Shown: positions 7,934-17,249 of the stretch, in pieces
How positions within the stretch are numbered: the first letter of the stretch is position 1
How the letters are laid out: every line of letters begins with the position of its first letter
Assembly: GCA_938075305.1 (NCBI GenBank)
Contig: CALJGV010000032.1
Span: forward strand, 124,001-188,000
DNA: 64,000 bases
Source of the DNA: an uncultured bacterium
GTDB taxonomy: Bacteria > Planctomycetota > UBA1135 > GCA-002686595
Direction of reading: 5' to 3'
Translations under genes and position numbers: made by a program
The notes under the pieces: model-generated
Seen by the model: only the letters and a program-made list of their open reading frames with translations
Database searches by the model: none
Told to the model about the DNA's origin: nothing

Positions 7934-8530
7934 ATGCCGGAGGGCCCGTCTGGGCCCCTTGCCATGCAGACACGTCAGACGCCGAGCTTCTTCCAGGGCG
8001 CCGATGCCTCAGCCTTGCTGGACATCGTCTCCGAGGAATTCGCCGACACGATCGGCCTCGTTATGCCCTTTTCGCTGGAGGAGCCGCTGCTGCTCGACTC
8101 GGTTCACCCGGGCCTGCCGGGCGCCGAGGAGGAGGTCCGCGTGGCCTTCAAGCTCGGCTTTCGGACCGCCATGGGGACACGCGCGGGCTTCATCCAGGTT
8201 CCGCTCGAGGGCGCCCTGATCCTCTCCGGCGGGCTTCAGACGCTGCCGGCGGACGAGATCCTGGCCATGAGCGCCCGCAAGGCGCCCAACGAGGAGGACA
8301 AGGCGGCCATCCATGAGTGCGGCAAGATCCTGGGCTGCGCCATCGACAGCCGATTCAAGGCGGCCCTCGACCCTGACGTCGAGGTGATCTTCGCGGGCTG
8401 TCAGGGCCTCGGACCCGGGTCCTCGCCGTCCCTGCCTGGCTACGGAGGGGAGTCGTTCACGGTCCGGTGGCAGCAGGCCGGCTTCCCGGGCTTCGACTCC
8501 TTCGAGCTGCTCATCGCGATCCCCCTCTGA
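7934..8530 (+). CDS. CheC/CheX/FliY-like domain protein (weak assignment)
   Basis: A 198-residue soluble protein. The central part (GFIQVPLEGALILSGGLQTL, PADEILAM, then EEDKAAIHECGKILGCAIDS) follows the CheC/FliY pattern, in which a helix with E-x-x-N contacts phospho-CheY. Here the corresponding motif reads E-x-x-K (HECGKILG), so phosphatase activity is doubtful. The C-terminus (FELLIAIPL) also resembles the family's last strand. The start is uncertain: GTG 7931, ATG 7934 and ATG 7964 are all possible. Placement near flgM supports a chemotaxis or motor-switch role, but the similarity is low and it could be another two-layer alpha/beta protein. Confidence 0.45.
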   Translation: MPEGPSGPLAMQTRQTPSFFQGADASALLDIVSEEFADTIGLVMPFSLEEPLLLDSVHPGLPGAEEEVRVAFKLGFRTAMGTRAGFIQVPLEGALILSGGLQTLPADEILAMSARKAPNEEDKAAIHECGKILGCAIDSRFKAALDPDVEVIFAGCQGLGPGSSPSLPGYGGESFTVRWQQAGFPGFDSFELLIAIPL

Positions 8531-8631
8531 GGGCTGGCGCTGCCCGGCGGCGAAGGCCCGATTCGGGGAGGACTCCAGCGAGGAAACGCCCTGGGTTGTG
8601 CGGTCGACGGACGCGCCACAAACTGGCGGGT

Positions 8632-11088
8632 ATGGCTCTCTGCTTCTCCTCGGCCTCCGCCGGCCTCCTGCTGACCCTGCTGTCAGCCACCGCCTCCGCC
8701 TCTCCCCACCCGCCGGCGCAGGACGCGGGAGACGGCCGATCCTCCGAGGCGGACTACGTGATCAGGGCGCGGGTGGACGACGCCGAGCCCGATGACCTGG
8801 ATGATGGGGTTCAGAAGCAGCTGACGGGCTCCATGAGCCTGACCTGGCGAAACGGATCCGGTGAGGAGGTCAGCGACCTCTGGTTCCACCTCTACCTGAA
8901 CGCCTACGCCAACAACCGCAGCCTCCACATGACCGAGGCCAAGGGGCGCCTCCGCGGGACGAAGGTCGACCGGGGCTTCGGTTGGCAGGAGATCCGGTCC
9001 CTCAAGGTCGGTGACGTGGACCTCACGGACGCCGTCACCTTCCGGGTGCCCGACTCCCGGGCACCGCTCGACAGGACGCTGTTCAGCGTGGACCTGCCCG
9101 AGCCCGTCCCGGCGGGCGGGCAGGTGACGGTGGACATCGAGTGGGAGTCGCGCCTCCCGCGGGTCCGGAGGAGGACCGGGACGAAGGGAGACTTCATCTT
9201 CCTCAGCCACTGGTTCCCCAAGCTCGCCGTGTACGAGGGGGGCCGGGGCTGGAGGGCGCACCCCTTCTACATGAACACCGAGTTCTACGCGGACTACGGG
9301 ACGTACGACGTGACGCTCGACCTGCCCGCGGAGTACACGCGCAAGATCGCCGCTTCGGGCAAGCGGGTGTCCGCCGAGGCGCTGGACGGTGGCCGGTACT
9401 CGGAGCGGTACATCGCGCCGGCTCCGGAAGACCAGGTGTACGCGGACCCGGTGGCGGCCAAGGGTTCGGGGCTCCCGCCGCGGGTCCATGGCTTCGCTTG
9501 GACCGCGGACCCGGACTACGTCGTGTTCGAGAAGCCCTTCGTGTGGAACGAGTGGGCGAGCCGCCACGAGGACGAGGTCGCGGAGGTCGCGGGAGCCCTC
9601 GGCGTGGAGCCGGCGGCCCTCGCGGGGCGCGACGTGCTGGTGCGCGTCATGGTGCACCCCGAGCACGAGGGGCAGGCCGAGCGCCACTGGCGGGCCACCT
9701 GCGCCACGCTCTTCTACTACGGCCTTTGGTACGGGCCCTATCCGTACTCGGAGGTCACCGCCGTGGACCCCGCCTGGGGAGCGCGCGCCGCGGGCGGGAT
9801 GGAGTATCCCACGATCTTCACGTGCGGTTCGCGGATGCTGACCCGGCCGCGCATGTACACCCCCGAGTCCGTCACCGTGCACGAGGCTGGCCATCAGTTC
9901 TGGTACGGGCTGGTCGGGAACAACGAGCCCGAGGCTGCCTGGCTGGACGAGGGGTTCAACTCCTTCAGCGACAGTGAGACCCTCTTCCGCGAGTACGGCA
10001 CCCGACGGGCCTCGACGGCCTACAGCAAGCTGCCTGTCTGGGGGCTCCCCCCCTCGGCGGCGCCCGGGGCCCGCTCCCTCGAGGGCAACATCTCGCTCCA
10101 GAGCGTTGGGTTCCGCAACCCGATCCGCCTGGGCCTCGACAAGCTGGATGTCCGCCTCGGTGAGGACCTTCAGTGGCTAGCGCCCCGACAGATCCAGGCC
10201 CGCCCGCTCACGGCGTCGCCGTTCGTGCGGTTCTGGCGTGACCAGCCGCAGCTGACCTTCGTCGAGCAGGTCACCGACCCTCGCTGGGGCGACCGGTCGA
10301 GCTACCTGCGCGATCCCGAGTCGGACCCCATCGAGCGGAACGTGTGGGACTACGTCGACCGCACGAGCTACAGCACCAACAGCTACCCCCACACCGCCGT
10401 GGCCCTGCGCTCGCTCCAGGCGCTGGTGGGCCGTGACGCGTTCCTGCGGGGCATGCGGAAGTTCGCCCAGGACTGGCGCTACCGGCACCCGTACCCCGAG
10501 GACTTCTACCTCGCCTTCCAGCAGGGCGCGGACGTTGACATCCAGTGGTACTTCGAGGACGTCTTCCGCTCGACCAAGACGGTCGATTGGGGCTGCGCCG
10601 TCGCCCAGACCCAGGACCCGAAGTCCGCGGGCTGGTTCCGCTGCGAGGACGGGTCGTGGATGTCCGACTGTTCCCCCGAGGCGCTGGCCAGCGCGGCTGC
10701 GGCCGAGGAGGCTGCGGGCGACGAGGCCGCCGAGGACTCCGACGCCCCCAAGCGCCCCTGGGTCCCCGACGTGGTCCTCCGCAGGCGAGGGGACCTGATC
10801 CTGCCCGTGAAGGTGCAGGTCGCCTACGAGGACGGCGAGAAGGTCACCTTCGAGTGGACCCGCGAGCTGCAGGGAGAGAAGAACTGGTGGCGCTTGCCCC
10901 TGGCGGCGGACGCGCGGAAGGTGACCTCGGTCGTCATCGACCCCGAGCGCCTGTGGTTCCTCGACCGTGACATGTCGGACAACCAGTGGTTCGCCGAGCG
11001 GGACAAGCTCGCGCCATCCAGGTGGGGCGAGCGCGCCGCGGCGCGCGCTGCGAGCGTGCTTCAGTGGTTCATGGCGGTGGGGGGCTAA
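8632..11088 (+). CDS. Secreted M1-family zinc metallopeptidase (aminopeptidase N-like)
   Basis: An 818-residue gluzincin with a signal peptide (cleavage probably after SATASA). ATG 8632 is chosen because it yields that signal; the frame is open further upstream. The substrate-anchoring GGMEYP sits at 388-393. The zinc site HEAGH is at 417-421 with the third ligand Glu440 (WLDEGF), the 18-residue spacing of the M1 family. The N-terminal beta domain (WFHLYLNAYANN) and C-terminal helical region are complete, followed by an acidic Ala/Glu-rich insert near 690-710. Likely exported and degrades peptides outside the cytoplasm. The next gene starts four bases after the stop, so the two are probably co-expressed. 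Confidence 0.92.
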   Translation: MALCFSSASAGLLLTLLSATASASPHPPAQDAGDGRSSEADYVIRARVDDAEPDDLDDGVQKQLTGSMSLTWRNGSGEEVSDLWFHLYLNAYANNRSLHMTEAKGRLRGTKVDRGFGWQEIRSLKVGDVDLTDAVTFRVPDSRAPLDRTLFSVDLPEPVPAGGQVTVDIEWESRLPRVRRRTGTKGDFIFLSHWFPKLAVYEGGRGWRAHPFYMNTEFYADYGTYDVTLDLPAEYTRKIAASGKRVSAEALDGGRYSERYIAPAPEDQVYADPVAAKGSGLPPRVHGFAWTADPDYVVFEKPFVWNEWASRHEDEVAEVAGALGVEPAALAGRDVLVRVMVHPEHEGQAERHWRATCATLFYYGLWYGPYPYSEVTAVDPAWGARAAGGMEYPTIFTCGSRMLTRPRMYTPESVTVHEAGHQFWYGLVGNNEPEAAWLDEGFNSFSDSETLFREYGTRRASTAYSKLPVWGLPPSAAPGARSLEGNISLQSVGFRNPIRLGLDKLDVRLGEDLQWLAPRQIQARPLTASPFVRFWRDQPQLTFVEQVTDPRWGDRSSYLRDPESDPIERNVWDYVDRTSYSTNSYPHTAVALRSLQALVGRDAFLRGMRKFAQDWRYRHPYPEDFYLAFQQGADVDIQWYFEDVFRSTKTVDWGCAVAQTQDPKSAGWFRCEDGSWMSDCSPEALASAAAAEEAAGDEAAEDSDAPKRPWVPDVVLRRRGDLILPVKVQVAYEDGEKVTFEWTRELQGEKNWWRLPLAADARKVTSVVIDPERLWFLDRDMSDNQWFAERDKLAPSRWGERAAARAASVLQWFMAVGG

Positions 11089-11092
11089 TCCG

Positions 11093-12187
11093 ATGCCGAG
11101 TTACGACGAGAACATCGACCACGACAACCACAGCCGGCCGGACTGGAGGCTCTTCCTCCGGGGCTTCAAGGCGGCCTTCTTCCGCACCAAGCTCTGGGTC
11201 TGCACCTGGCTCTTCCTGCTGCTGCTGAGCCTTGTTCCGGCCTTCCAGACCGCCTCGTTCTTCCAGAACACGGTGGGGAGCCGCTATCCCTCCGCTGAGC
11301 TGGCGCAGGACCTGCACTCGAGCATGGGCGCGCCCTCCATGGGCCTGGGCGCCGTGTTCCGCCAGGACCATGCCGAGGGCCTCGCGCAGCTCGATTCGAG
11401 CGTCGCCAGCGGCGGGGCGGTCCTCGCGCTGATCGCGCTCCTGTTCGGCGTGTTCGCCGCCGGGGGGTGGCTCCAGGTCACCTTCGAGCAGCCCGAGCGG
11501 CAGACCCTCCGCCGCTTCGGGTTCGGCGGAGCGCGCTACTTCGGGCGCATGCTCCGCGTCGCGATCCTCACGCTCGTCGCCCTCGCCCTGGTGAACTGGC
11601 TGCTCTACGGGGACCCGTGGAAGCGGCTGGTGCTCGGCGGGATCATGGAGATCCCCGAGCGCGACTGGGGCCGGCTCGAGACCCTGGAGTCGGAGCGCAC
11701 CGTGGTGCAGCTGGGGTGGATCCAGGACGCCCTCGCGGCCATCGGATTCGTCAAGGTCATGGCCTGGGCCATCTACACGCGCACGCGGCTCGTCCTTCGG
11801 GACAGCCGCTCCGTCCTCGTCGCGGCCCTCGCAACCTGGTGGACGATGGTGAAGCACCCGGTCCAGACGATGCGTCCCCTTGCCCTCCTGCTGCTCCTCG
11901 AGGCCGTGTTTGTCATCGGGGTTCTCGGCTGGTGGCACGGGCGCCTGGAGGCGGGCTTCGAGGTGGAGCCGACGTACTGGCGCCTCGCCGCCATTGGCGG
12001 CGTCGGGCAGCTGGCGATCATCTGGCGGCAGATCACCCGCGGGGCGTACTACCACTGCGCGGGGCGCGTCAGCCAGGCGCTGGTTGCCCCCACTGACGCC
12101 CACCCCGATCCCTGGTCAGGGACCATCGGGGGGCCGGGAGGTCCGCAGTACCCGGTCAACGACGACGGGTACCACGTCTCCGTCTGA
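11093..12187 (+). CDS. Polytopic membrane protein, partner of the M1 peptidase gene
   Basis: A 364-residue integral membrane protein. Hydrophobic segments are visible near residues 34-52 (WVCTWLFLLLLSLVPAF), 108-126 (GAVLALIALLFGVFAAGG), 156-173 (VAILTLVALALVNWLLYG), 215-230, 265-283 (ALLLLLEAVFVIGVLGWW) and about 300-315. No family motif recognised, and the layout resembles generic DUF membrane proteins found with M1 peptidases. The ribosome-binding region (GGTGGGGGG) overlaps the end of the peptidase gene. Co-location suggests a shared role at the membrane, but the sequence gives no function. Confidence 0.65.
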   Translation: MPSYDENIDHDNHSRPDWRLFLRGFKAAFFRTKLWVCTWLFLLLLSLVPAFQTASFFQNTVGSRYPSAELAQDLHSSMGAPSMGLGAVFRQDHAEGLAQLDSSVASGGAVLALIALLFGVFAAGGWLQVTFEQPERQTLRRFGFGGARYFGRMLRVAILTLVALALVNWLLYGDPWKRLVLGGIMEIPERDWGRLETLESERTVVQLGWIQDALAAIGFVKVMAWAIYTRTRLVLRDSRSVLVAALATWWTMVKHPVQTMRPLALLLLLEAVFVIGVLGWWHGRLEAGFEVEPTYWRLAAIGGVGQLAIIWRQITRGAYYHCAGRVSQALVAPTDAHPDPWSGTIGGPGGPQYPVNDDGYHVSV

Positions 12188-12225
12188 GCGGTGCGCCTTC
12201 GGCCTGGCGACCGGGAGGCTCCGCC

Positions 12226-13641
12226 TCAGGAGTCGTCCCGGGCGCCCGCGAAGCTCGGCTCGGGCTCGGTGGGGACCGGTGCGTCCACGGCCCGTCGCCA
12301 GCGCACGAGGTCCGCGTACATTGCAGCGGCCCGCTCGGGGTCTGAGCCAGACAGGTTGGTGCGCTCGAGGGGGTCGGACTCCAGGTCATAGAGCTCGAGC
12401 CGCGGCGAGGCCGAGGAGCCGGGGTGGAAGAATTCCACCAGCTTCCAGCGACCGTCACGAAGGACGCTGCCCGGCGTGGTCCTGAAGTGCTCGAAGCGAT
12501 CGCTCTTGCCCTGCAGGTAGCAGGGGAAGTGCCAGAAGAGCGGGCGTCCGGCGGGGGCGACGCCCGTGGTCAGGAGGGCCGAGAGGTCCACGCCGTCGAG
12601 GGTCGTCTGGGCCTGCGGAGCCGCGCCCGCGAGCGAGAGCAGCGTGGGGAGAAGGTCCACATGGTGGACTGGCACGTCACTGACGCCGGGTTTCACGCGG
12701 CCGGGCCAACGCACGATCCAGGGGACGCGGACGCCGCCCTCGTCGAGGGTGCCCTTGTACCCACGGAGGATCTCCTGGTTCGTCACGGGCATGTGCCCGC
12801 CGTTGTCGGAGGTGAAGATCACCACGGTGTCCTCCGTACGTTCGGCCTCTTCCAGGGCGGCGAGGAGGCGGCCGACCTCGTGATCGAGGGCCTCGACCAT
12901 GGCGGCGTACTTGGCGCTCTTCGCGCCCGCGGCGCGCCGCTCCTCGACGCGCTCGGCAGGCGCCTGAAGGGGGGTGTGCACCGAGTAGTACGCGAGGTGC
13001 ATCAGGAACGGCGGCTCCAGCTCACCGACCAGCCCGATCGCCTCGTCGGTGAGCCGGGTGGTCAGGTACTCCCCCTCGGGACCGTCCTCGAGGTCGGCGT
13101 TCTTGTAGGGCGAGAAGTAGGACTTCGGGTGACCGGCCTTGTTGCCTGCGATGTTGACGTCGTAACCCTGGGAGGTGGGGTCGGGCCCGAGGTGCCACTT
13201 GCCAAGGTGCGCCGAGGTGTACCCGGCGACGCCCAAGTGCTCGGCCAACGTGACCTCCTCGTCGGCCAGCACCGTGGTGTTCTGCACGGGGACCAGCTCC
13301 CGCTGGTGGGGCTTGCCGCGGGCGGCGGTGCCCACCGTGTAGATCCCGTGGCGGGGCGTCATCCGGCCCGTCTGTAGGCTCGCCCGGCTCGGAGCGCAGT
13401 TGGGCGCCGCGGAGTAGCCCTGGGTCAGGACGAGCCCGTCGGCGGCGAGGCGCGAGATGTGAGGCGTCCGGTGCTTTTCCCGGCCGCCGATGCCCGCGAG
13501 GTCCGCGCCCAGGTCCCCGTAGCCGAGGTCATCGACGAGGATGATCAGGAAGTTGGGCGGGGGCGATTCAGGCCTGGACTCGGGGGCGGGGGCTGCCTGG
13601 GGGGCGAACGCGAGGCTGAGCAGGAGGTGGGTGAACATCAC
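12226..13641 (-). CDS. Secreted arylsulfatase-type sulfatase
   Basis: A 471-residue type I sulfatase with a signal peptide. Asp37-Asp38 (ILVDDLGYGDLG) bind calcium. The motif NCAPSRASLQTGR places the formylglycine precursor at Cys82 in the C-x-P-S-R signature, and HLGKWHLG and FTSDNGGH complete the active site. The cysteine is matured by a formylglycine-generating enzyme encoded elsewhere. Substrate is probably a sulfated polysaccharide or glycan fragment, as expected for planctomycetes that feed on algal polymers, but cannot be told from sequence. It is complete and stands alone, followed on the same strand by an enoyl-CoA hydratase gene after a short gap. Confidence 0.93.
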   Translation of the reverse strand: MMFTHLLLSLAFAPQAAPAPESRPESPPPNFLIILVDDLGYGDLGADLAGIGGREKHRTPHISRLAADGLVLTQGYSAAPNCAPSRASLQTGRMTPRHGIYTVGTAARGKPHQRELVPVQNTTVLADEEVTLAEHLGVAGYTSAHLGKWHLGPDPTSQGYDVNIAGNKAGHPKSYFSPYKNADLEDGPEGEYLTTRLTDEAIGLVGELEPPFLMHLAYYSVHTPLQAPAERVEERRAAGAKSAKYAAMVEALDHEVGRLLAALEEAERTEDTVVIFTSDNGGHMPVTNQEILRGYKGTLDEGGVRVPWIVRWPGRVKPGVSDVPVHHVDLLPTLLSLAGAAPQAQTTLDGVDLSALLTTGVAPAGRPLFWHFPCYLQGKSDRFEHFRTTPGSVLRDGRWKLVEFFHPGSSASPRLELYDLESDPLERTNLSGSDPERAAAMYADLVRWRRAVDAPVPTEPEPSFAGARDDS

Positions 13642-13678
13642 CGCCCCATCCTAGGTAGGGACTCCCGATGCGGCTCCA

Positions 13679-14422
13679 TCAGCCGAGCGTTCGTGCCACG
13701 TACTCGGTGAGGGCGCCCGCGATCTCCTCGCTCTGCCACAGGGCTCGGACCTCGGCGCAGGCGACCGGGTCCAGACCAGGGCCGCGGAGAACCTCCCGGG
13801 TCTTCCGCTTGGTGAACGCGAAGCTCAAGGGCGGGATCGCTGCGAGCCGGCGCGCGGTCTCGATCGCTCGCTCCTCCAGCTCCTCGGCCTCCACAAGCTC
13901 GTCGACGAAGCCCAGCTCCAGCGCGTCCTCCATGCTGTGCACCGCGGCGTCATAGAGCGCCCGCTGTAGGTTCCGGGGGCCGACGGAGAAGCGGACGAGC
14001 TCGATGGCGAGGGGAGGGAAGGGCACGCCGACGGCCAGCTCTGGGACGCCGACGCGTCCCTTGCCGCGGGCGGCCAGTCGCCGGTCGCCGCAGCAGGCAA
14101 CCAGGCAGCCGCCTGCGATGGCGTGCCCGTTGCACGCCGTGACCAGGGGCCTGTCACAGAAGAGGAGCCTCGAGATGGCCCGGTCGAGGGCCGGCAGGAA
14201 GGCGTCGATGTACTCCGCGCCGCCCTCCAGGAGGCGCTTGAGGTCCACGCCTGCAGAGAAGATGCTGCCCCTGCCCGTGAGGACGCAGGCCCGCGCGTCG
14301 CTGGCCTCGAACTCGTCCATGGCCCTGCAGAGTTCCTCGAGGAGCTCCAGGTCCAGGGCGCTCGCCTTGCCGTGCGCGAGCCTGAGGAGCAGCACATCAC
14401 CGTGGTCTTGACGTTCGATCAT
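13679..14422 (-). CDS. Enoyl-CoA hydratase/isomerase family protein
   Basis: A 247-residue crotonase-fold enzyme. The oxyanion-hole segments are FSAGVDLKRL and NGHAIAGGCLVACCGD, and the substrate-binding region VGVPELAVGVPFPPLA follows. The active-site glutamate expected about 20 residues after the second oxyanion segment falls at VPELAVG, so hydratase or isomerase activity is plausible. Length is normal. Likely acts on an enoyl-CoA in fatty acid or amino acid degradation; exact substrate unknown. It shares strand with the sulfatase but the functions do not obviously connect. Confidence 0.85.
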   Translation of the reverse strand: MIERQDHGDVLLLRLAHGKASALDLELLEELCRAMDEFEASDARACVLTGRGSIFSAGVDLKRLLEGGAEYIDAFLPALDRAISRLLFCDRPLVTACNGHAIAGGCLVACCGDRRLAARGKGRVGVPELAVGVPFPPLAIELVRFSVGPRNLQRALYDAAVHSMEDALELGFVDELVEAEELEERAIETARRLAAIPPLSFAFTKRKTREVLRGPGLDPVACAEVRALWQSEEIAGALTEYVARTLG

Positions 14423-14781
14423 GTCCCAGAGCCTAGCCAGAGCGTCGAGGACGGATCGGATCCGGTGGAAGGAGGTCCCGGATCCGGGTTTCTCCGCAGT
14501 TCTCTACGGAAAGGGATGGAGTTCTGGGGGATCCCCGCCGAGAGTTCCCGTCGAGGGGCAAGCCCCTCATGCCGCCAAGGCCGCCTGAAGAGGCGCGCCC
14601 GCGCGGTTCATGTCATCGGGCCGCGCAGAACAAGCGGTCCTCGGCGCCCGACAGGATTACCGGTCCGGACCCAATGGGTTCGACTCGCATCGCGCCGCTC
14701 CAAACCACCGCTTTCTCCCGCGCTGTCGTTGGGATCAGCACACGCGCCGCCGCACAGGCGGGCGCGTCCCCACGAAAACTC
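14423..14781. other. Intergenic leader upstream of the DEAD-box helicase gene
   Basis: About 360 bases between the start of the enoyl-CoA hydratase gene (minus) and the helicase gene (plus). The frame of the helicase stays open through most of it, from 14569, but that part lacks helicase features and encodes a low-complexity basic sequence. I therefore treat it as a 5' leader or promoter region. It holds a tRNA-T-arm-like stretch near 14676-14690 that does not fold into a tRNA. Long leaders are common for cold-induced helicase mRNAs, but nothing here proves regulation. Confidence 0.45.
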
Positions 14782-16362
14782 ATGACGAAGGACTCCCACA
14801 GTCCGCGCCGTCGACGTCGTTCACGTCGCGGCGGCCCCGCCACGACTCAACAGAACCCGCCCCAGGACCAACGTCCTCCCCGAGAGCCCCGGCCAGAGGT
14901 GTCCCACGAGGACGACCCCGCGCCCGAGAGCAGTGCCCAGCCGCCTGGCGGCGGCAAGCGCGACGAGTTCAAGACCTTCGGTCTGGACGCGCAGGTGCTT
15001 CGAGGGATCCAGGAGCTGGGCTTCACCGAGGCCCGGCCGATCCAGCGCAAGGCCATCCCCGCCGTGCTGGAGGGCAAGGACGTCCTCGGCCTCGCACAGA
15101 CCGGCACTGGCAAGACCGCGGCCTTCGCGCTCCCGATCCTCGAGCGCCTGCGAGCCGGCGGCGGACAGCGCCGCGGCCCGCGCGCGCTCGTGATCGCCCC
15201 GACCCGGGAGCTCGCCCTCCAGATCCACGAGGAGTTCTCGAGCCTCGGGAAGTTCACGCGGGTGCGCTCCACGACCGTCTTCGGCGGAGTGCCCCAGAAC
15301 GCCCAGGTCCGCGCGCTCAAGTCGCGGCCCGAGGTGGTCGTCGCCTGCCCAGGGAGGCTCCTGGACCTCGCGGGCCAGCGAGTGATCGACCTGCGAGACG
15401 TGGAGGTGTTGGTCCTCGACGAGGCCGACCACATGTTCGACATGGGGTTCCTTCCGAACGTCCGGCAGATCCTCCGGCTCCTCCCCGAGCGGCGTCAGAA
15501 CCTGCTCTTCTCGGCGACCATGCCGAAGGAGATCCGCCACCTCGCCGACGAGGTCCTCCACCGCCCGGCGGTGATCGAGCTTGCCCACAGCCGTCCCGCG
15601 GACACCATCGAGCACGCGCTCTACGAGTGCGCTCAGCCCCGCCGCCTCGACCTCCTCGAGGAGATCCTGGGCGGGCCGGACTTCCGCTCCGCGATCGTCT
15701 TCCTGCGGACCAAGCACCGCGCACGGAAGATCGCGCGGCAGCTGGACGCCCACGGTCATCGCGCGATTGCCCTGCAGGGCAACATGTCCCAGAACCAGCG
15801 GGTTCGCGCCATGGAGGGCTTCCGCCGGGGAGATTACGACGTCCTGGTGGCCACCGATATCGCGGCGCGGGGCATCGATGTGGCGGACGTGAGCCACGTG
15901 GTGAACTTCGACGTCCCGAACACCCCCGAGGCGTACACCCACCGGATCGGCCGCACCGGGCGCTCGAAGAAGCAGGGCAAGGCCTTCACCTTCTTCGCCC
16001 GCGAGGACGGCGACCAGGTGCGAGCCATCGAGCGGCACCTTGGGAGCAAGATCCCTCGCAAGGCGCTCGAGGGCTTCGACCCGGGCGACGTGAACGCCCT
16101 GCCCCAGCCCGCGCCGAGCCGCGGTCGCGGGGGGGCCAGCGGTGGCGGCGGTGGTCGCGGTCCTCGTGGCGGCGGCGGCGGCGGCGGCGCGCGGCGCAGA
16201 GGCGGCGGACGGGGCCGCGGCTCCTCGGCGCCCAAGGCGTTCCCGCGGCCTGCCTCGCGGACCTCGTCCGGCGGCTCGAGCAGCTCCACCCCGCGTCGTA
16301 GCGGCAGCAGCAGCGGCAGCAGCGGCAGCAGGAGCGGCGGCGGCTTCGGCCGCGGCCTCTGA
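14782..16362 (+). CDS. DEAD-box ATP-dependent RNA helicase (RhlE-like) with Gly/Ser-rich tail
   Basis: A 526-residue RNA helicase that unwinds RNA duplexes, probably in ribosome assembly or RNA turnover. ATG 14782 gives a basic, disordered N-terminus (about 75 residues) before the core. Motifs in order: Q motif (TEARPIQRKAIP), motif I AQTGTGKT, PTRELA, VLDEADHMFDMGF, FSATMP, then in the second RecA domain ATDIAARGID and HRIGRTGR. After residue about 440 comes a tail dominated by Gly-Gly-Gly with Arg (RGG-like) and then Ser-Gly repeats, expected to bind RNA. Encoded by itself; the sfsA gene converges on it 22 bases downstream. Confidence 0.93.
   Translation: MTKDSHSPRRRRRSRRGGPATTQQNPPQDQRPPREPRPEVSHEDDPAPESSAQPPGGGKRDEFKTFGLDAQVLRGIQELGFTEARPIQRKAIPAVLEGKDVLGLAQTGTGKTAAFALPILERLRAGGGQRRGPRALVIAPTRELALQIHEEFSSLGKFTRVRSTTVFGGVPQNAQVRALKSRPEVVVACPGRLLDLAGQRVIDLRDVEVLVLDEADHMFDMGFLPNVRQILRLLPERRQNLLFSATMPKEIRHLADEVLHRPAVIELAHSRPADTIEHALYECAQPRRLDLLEEILGGPDFRSAIVFLRTKHRARKIARQLDAHGHRAIALQGNMSQNQRVRAMEGFRRGDYDVLVATDIAARGIDVADVSHVVNFDVPNTPEAYTHRIGRTGRSKKQGKAFTFFAREDGDQVRAIERHLGSKIPRKALEGFDPGDVNALPQPAPSRGRGGASGGGGGRGPRGGGGGGGARRRGGGRGRGSSAPKAFPRPASRTSSGGSSSSTPRRSGSSSGSSGSRSGGGFGRGL
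16126..16350 (+). repeat. Low-complexity Gly/Arg and Ser/Gly coding repeat in the helicase tail
   Basis: Runs of GGC and GGT codons (16140-16215), then AGC-GGC repeats (16300-16345), encode the RGG-like and serine-glycine tail. Tracts like this are prone to slippage and indel variation between strains. Confidence 0.8.
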
Positions 16363-16384
16363 GGCCCGGGGCAGCCCGACTCTC

Positions 16385-17083
16385 TCAGAGCCTGATCTCG
16401 AGGCGTTCGCCGAGCTCGAAGCTCGTCGGCGTCACGACGGTCGAGTAGGCGAGCAGCTCCACGCCGGCCTCTGCGACCTCCCGCAACCTCGTCGAGTATG
16501 CGGGGTCGATGTCGTCCGCCGGGGAGAAGGCGCTCACGTCGGCGCGTGAGACGCAGTAGAGCATCACGCCCCGATGTCCCTCCGCGACCACCTCGGCGAG
16601 CTCGTTGAGGTGCTTGAGCCCGCGGCTCGTCACCGCGTCGGGGAAGCGGGCGAGCTCGCCCTCGGCGAGGGTGGTGTTCTTCACCTCGACGTAGGCGCGC
16701 CCGCGCTCGGGGTCCTCCAGCAGCAGGTCGATCCGGCTGTTCTTGCCGTACTTGACCTCCCGTCTGGCGGTCTCGTAGCCCAGGAGCGGCTCGATCTTGC
16801 CGGCCTCCACCGCCTCGTAGGCGAGGGCGTTGGGGAGGCCGGTGTCCACGTTGACCCAGGTGCTGCCCACCTCAATGGTCTGGAAGGTGTGCCGCAGCTT
16901 GCGCTTGGGGTCCTCGCTGTCCCTCAGGGCGACCCGAGCCCCTGGCTCGAGGCACCCCTTCATGGACCCCGTGTTGGGGCAGTGGGCCGTCAGGACGGAC
17001 CCGTCCTCCAGCTCGACATCGGTGAGGAACCGCTTGTAGCGCTTGATGAAGGTCCCGAGGACGACCGGCTGCTGGATCTGCAT
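16385..17083 (-). CDS. sfsA: SfsA-family protein (sugar fermentation stimulation protein homologue)
   Basis: A 232-residue protein. ATG 17083 (MQIQQPVVLG) is taken as the start because it matches the family N-terminus; the open frame continues upstream without family similarity. Typical SfsA segments are FIKRYKRFLTDVEL, CPNTGSMKGCLEPG, GKNSRIDLLLEDP and AYVEVKNTTL. The Glu-Val-Lys element resembles the active site of PD-(D/E)xK nucleases, and the family is described as DNA-binding or nuclease-like, with an old genetic link to maltose metabolism in E. coli. Real function remains unclear. Full length, cytoplasmic, single gene. Confidence 0.9.
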   Translation of the reverse strand: MQIQQPVVLGTFIKRYKRFLTDVELEDGSVLTAHCPNTGSMKGCLEPGARVALRDSEDPKRKLRHTFQTIEVGSTWVNVDTGLPNALAYEAVEAGKIEPLLGYETARREVKYGKNSRIDLLLEDPERGRAYVEVKNTTLAEGELARFPDAVTSRGLKHLNELAEVVAEGHRGVMLYCVSRADVSAFSPADDIDPAYSTRLREVAEAGVELLAYSTVVTPTSFELGERLEIRL

Positions 17084-17249
17084 GCCCCGGACTCTAGGTC
17101 TGAGCCCCTCCCGGCGCCCCCTTCGGAGGGGTTTAGATCGGCGCCAGGCGGGGGAGGCGTCCCAGTGCGATCTGGTCCCCCCCGGTTCGCGAAATTGCGG
17201 TGGTTGCCCCCTCTGCACCGGTTCGCTCGACGCCTACACTCTCCCGCCG

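Noticed and set aside
14671-14702. tRNA- or tmRNA-like 3' half (GGGTTCGACTC followed by a possible acceptor and CCA) upstream of the DEAD-box gene
   Set aside because: The T-stem has a mismatch, the matching 5' acceptor strand gives a molecule too short for a tRNA, no D or anticodon arm fits, and no tmRNA 5' end exists nearby.
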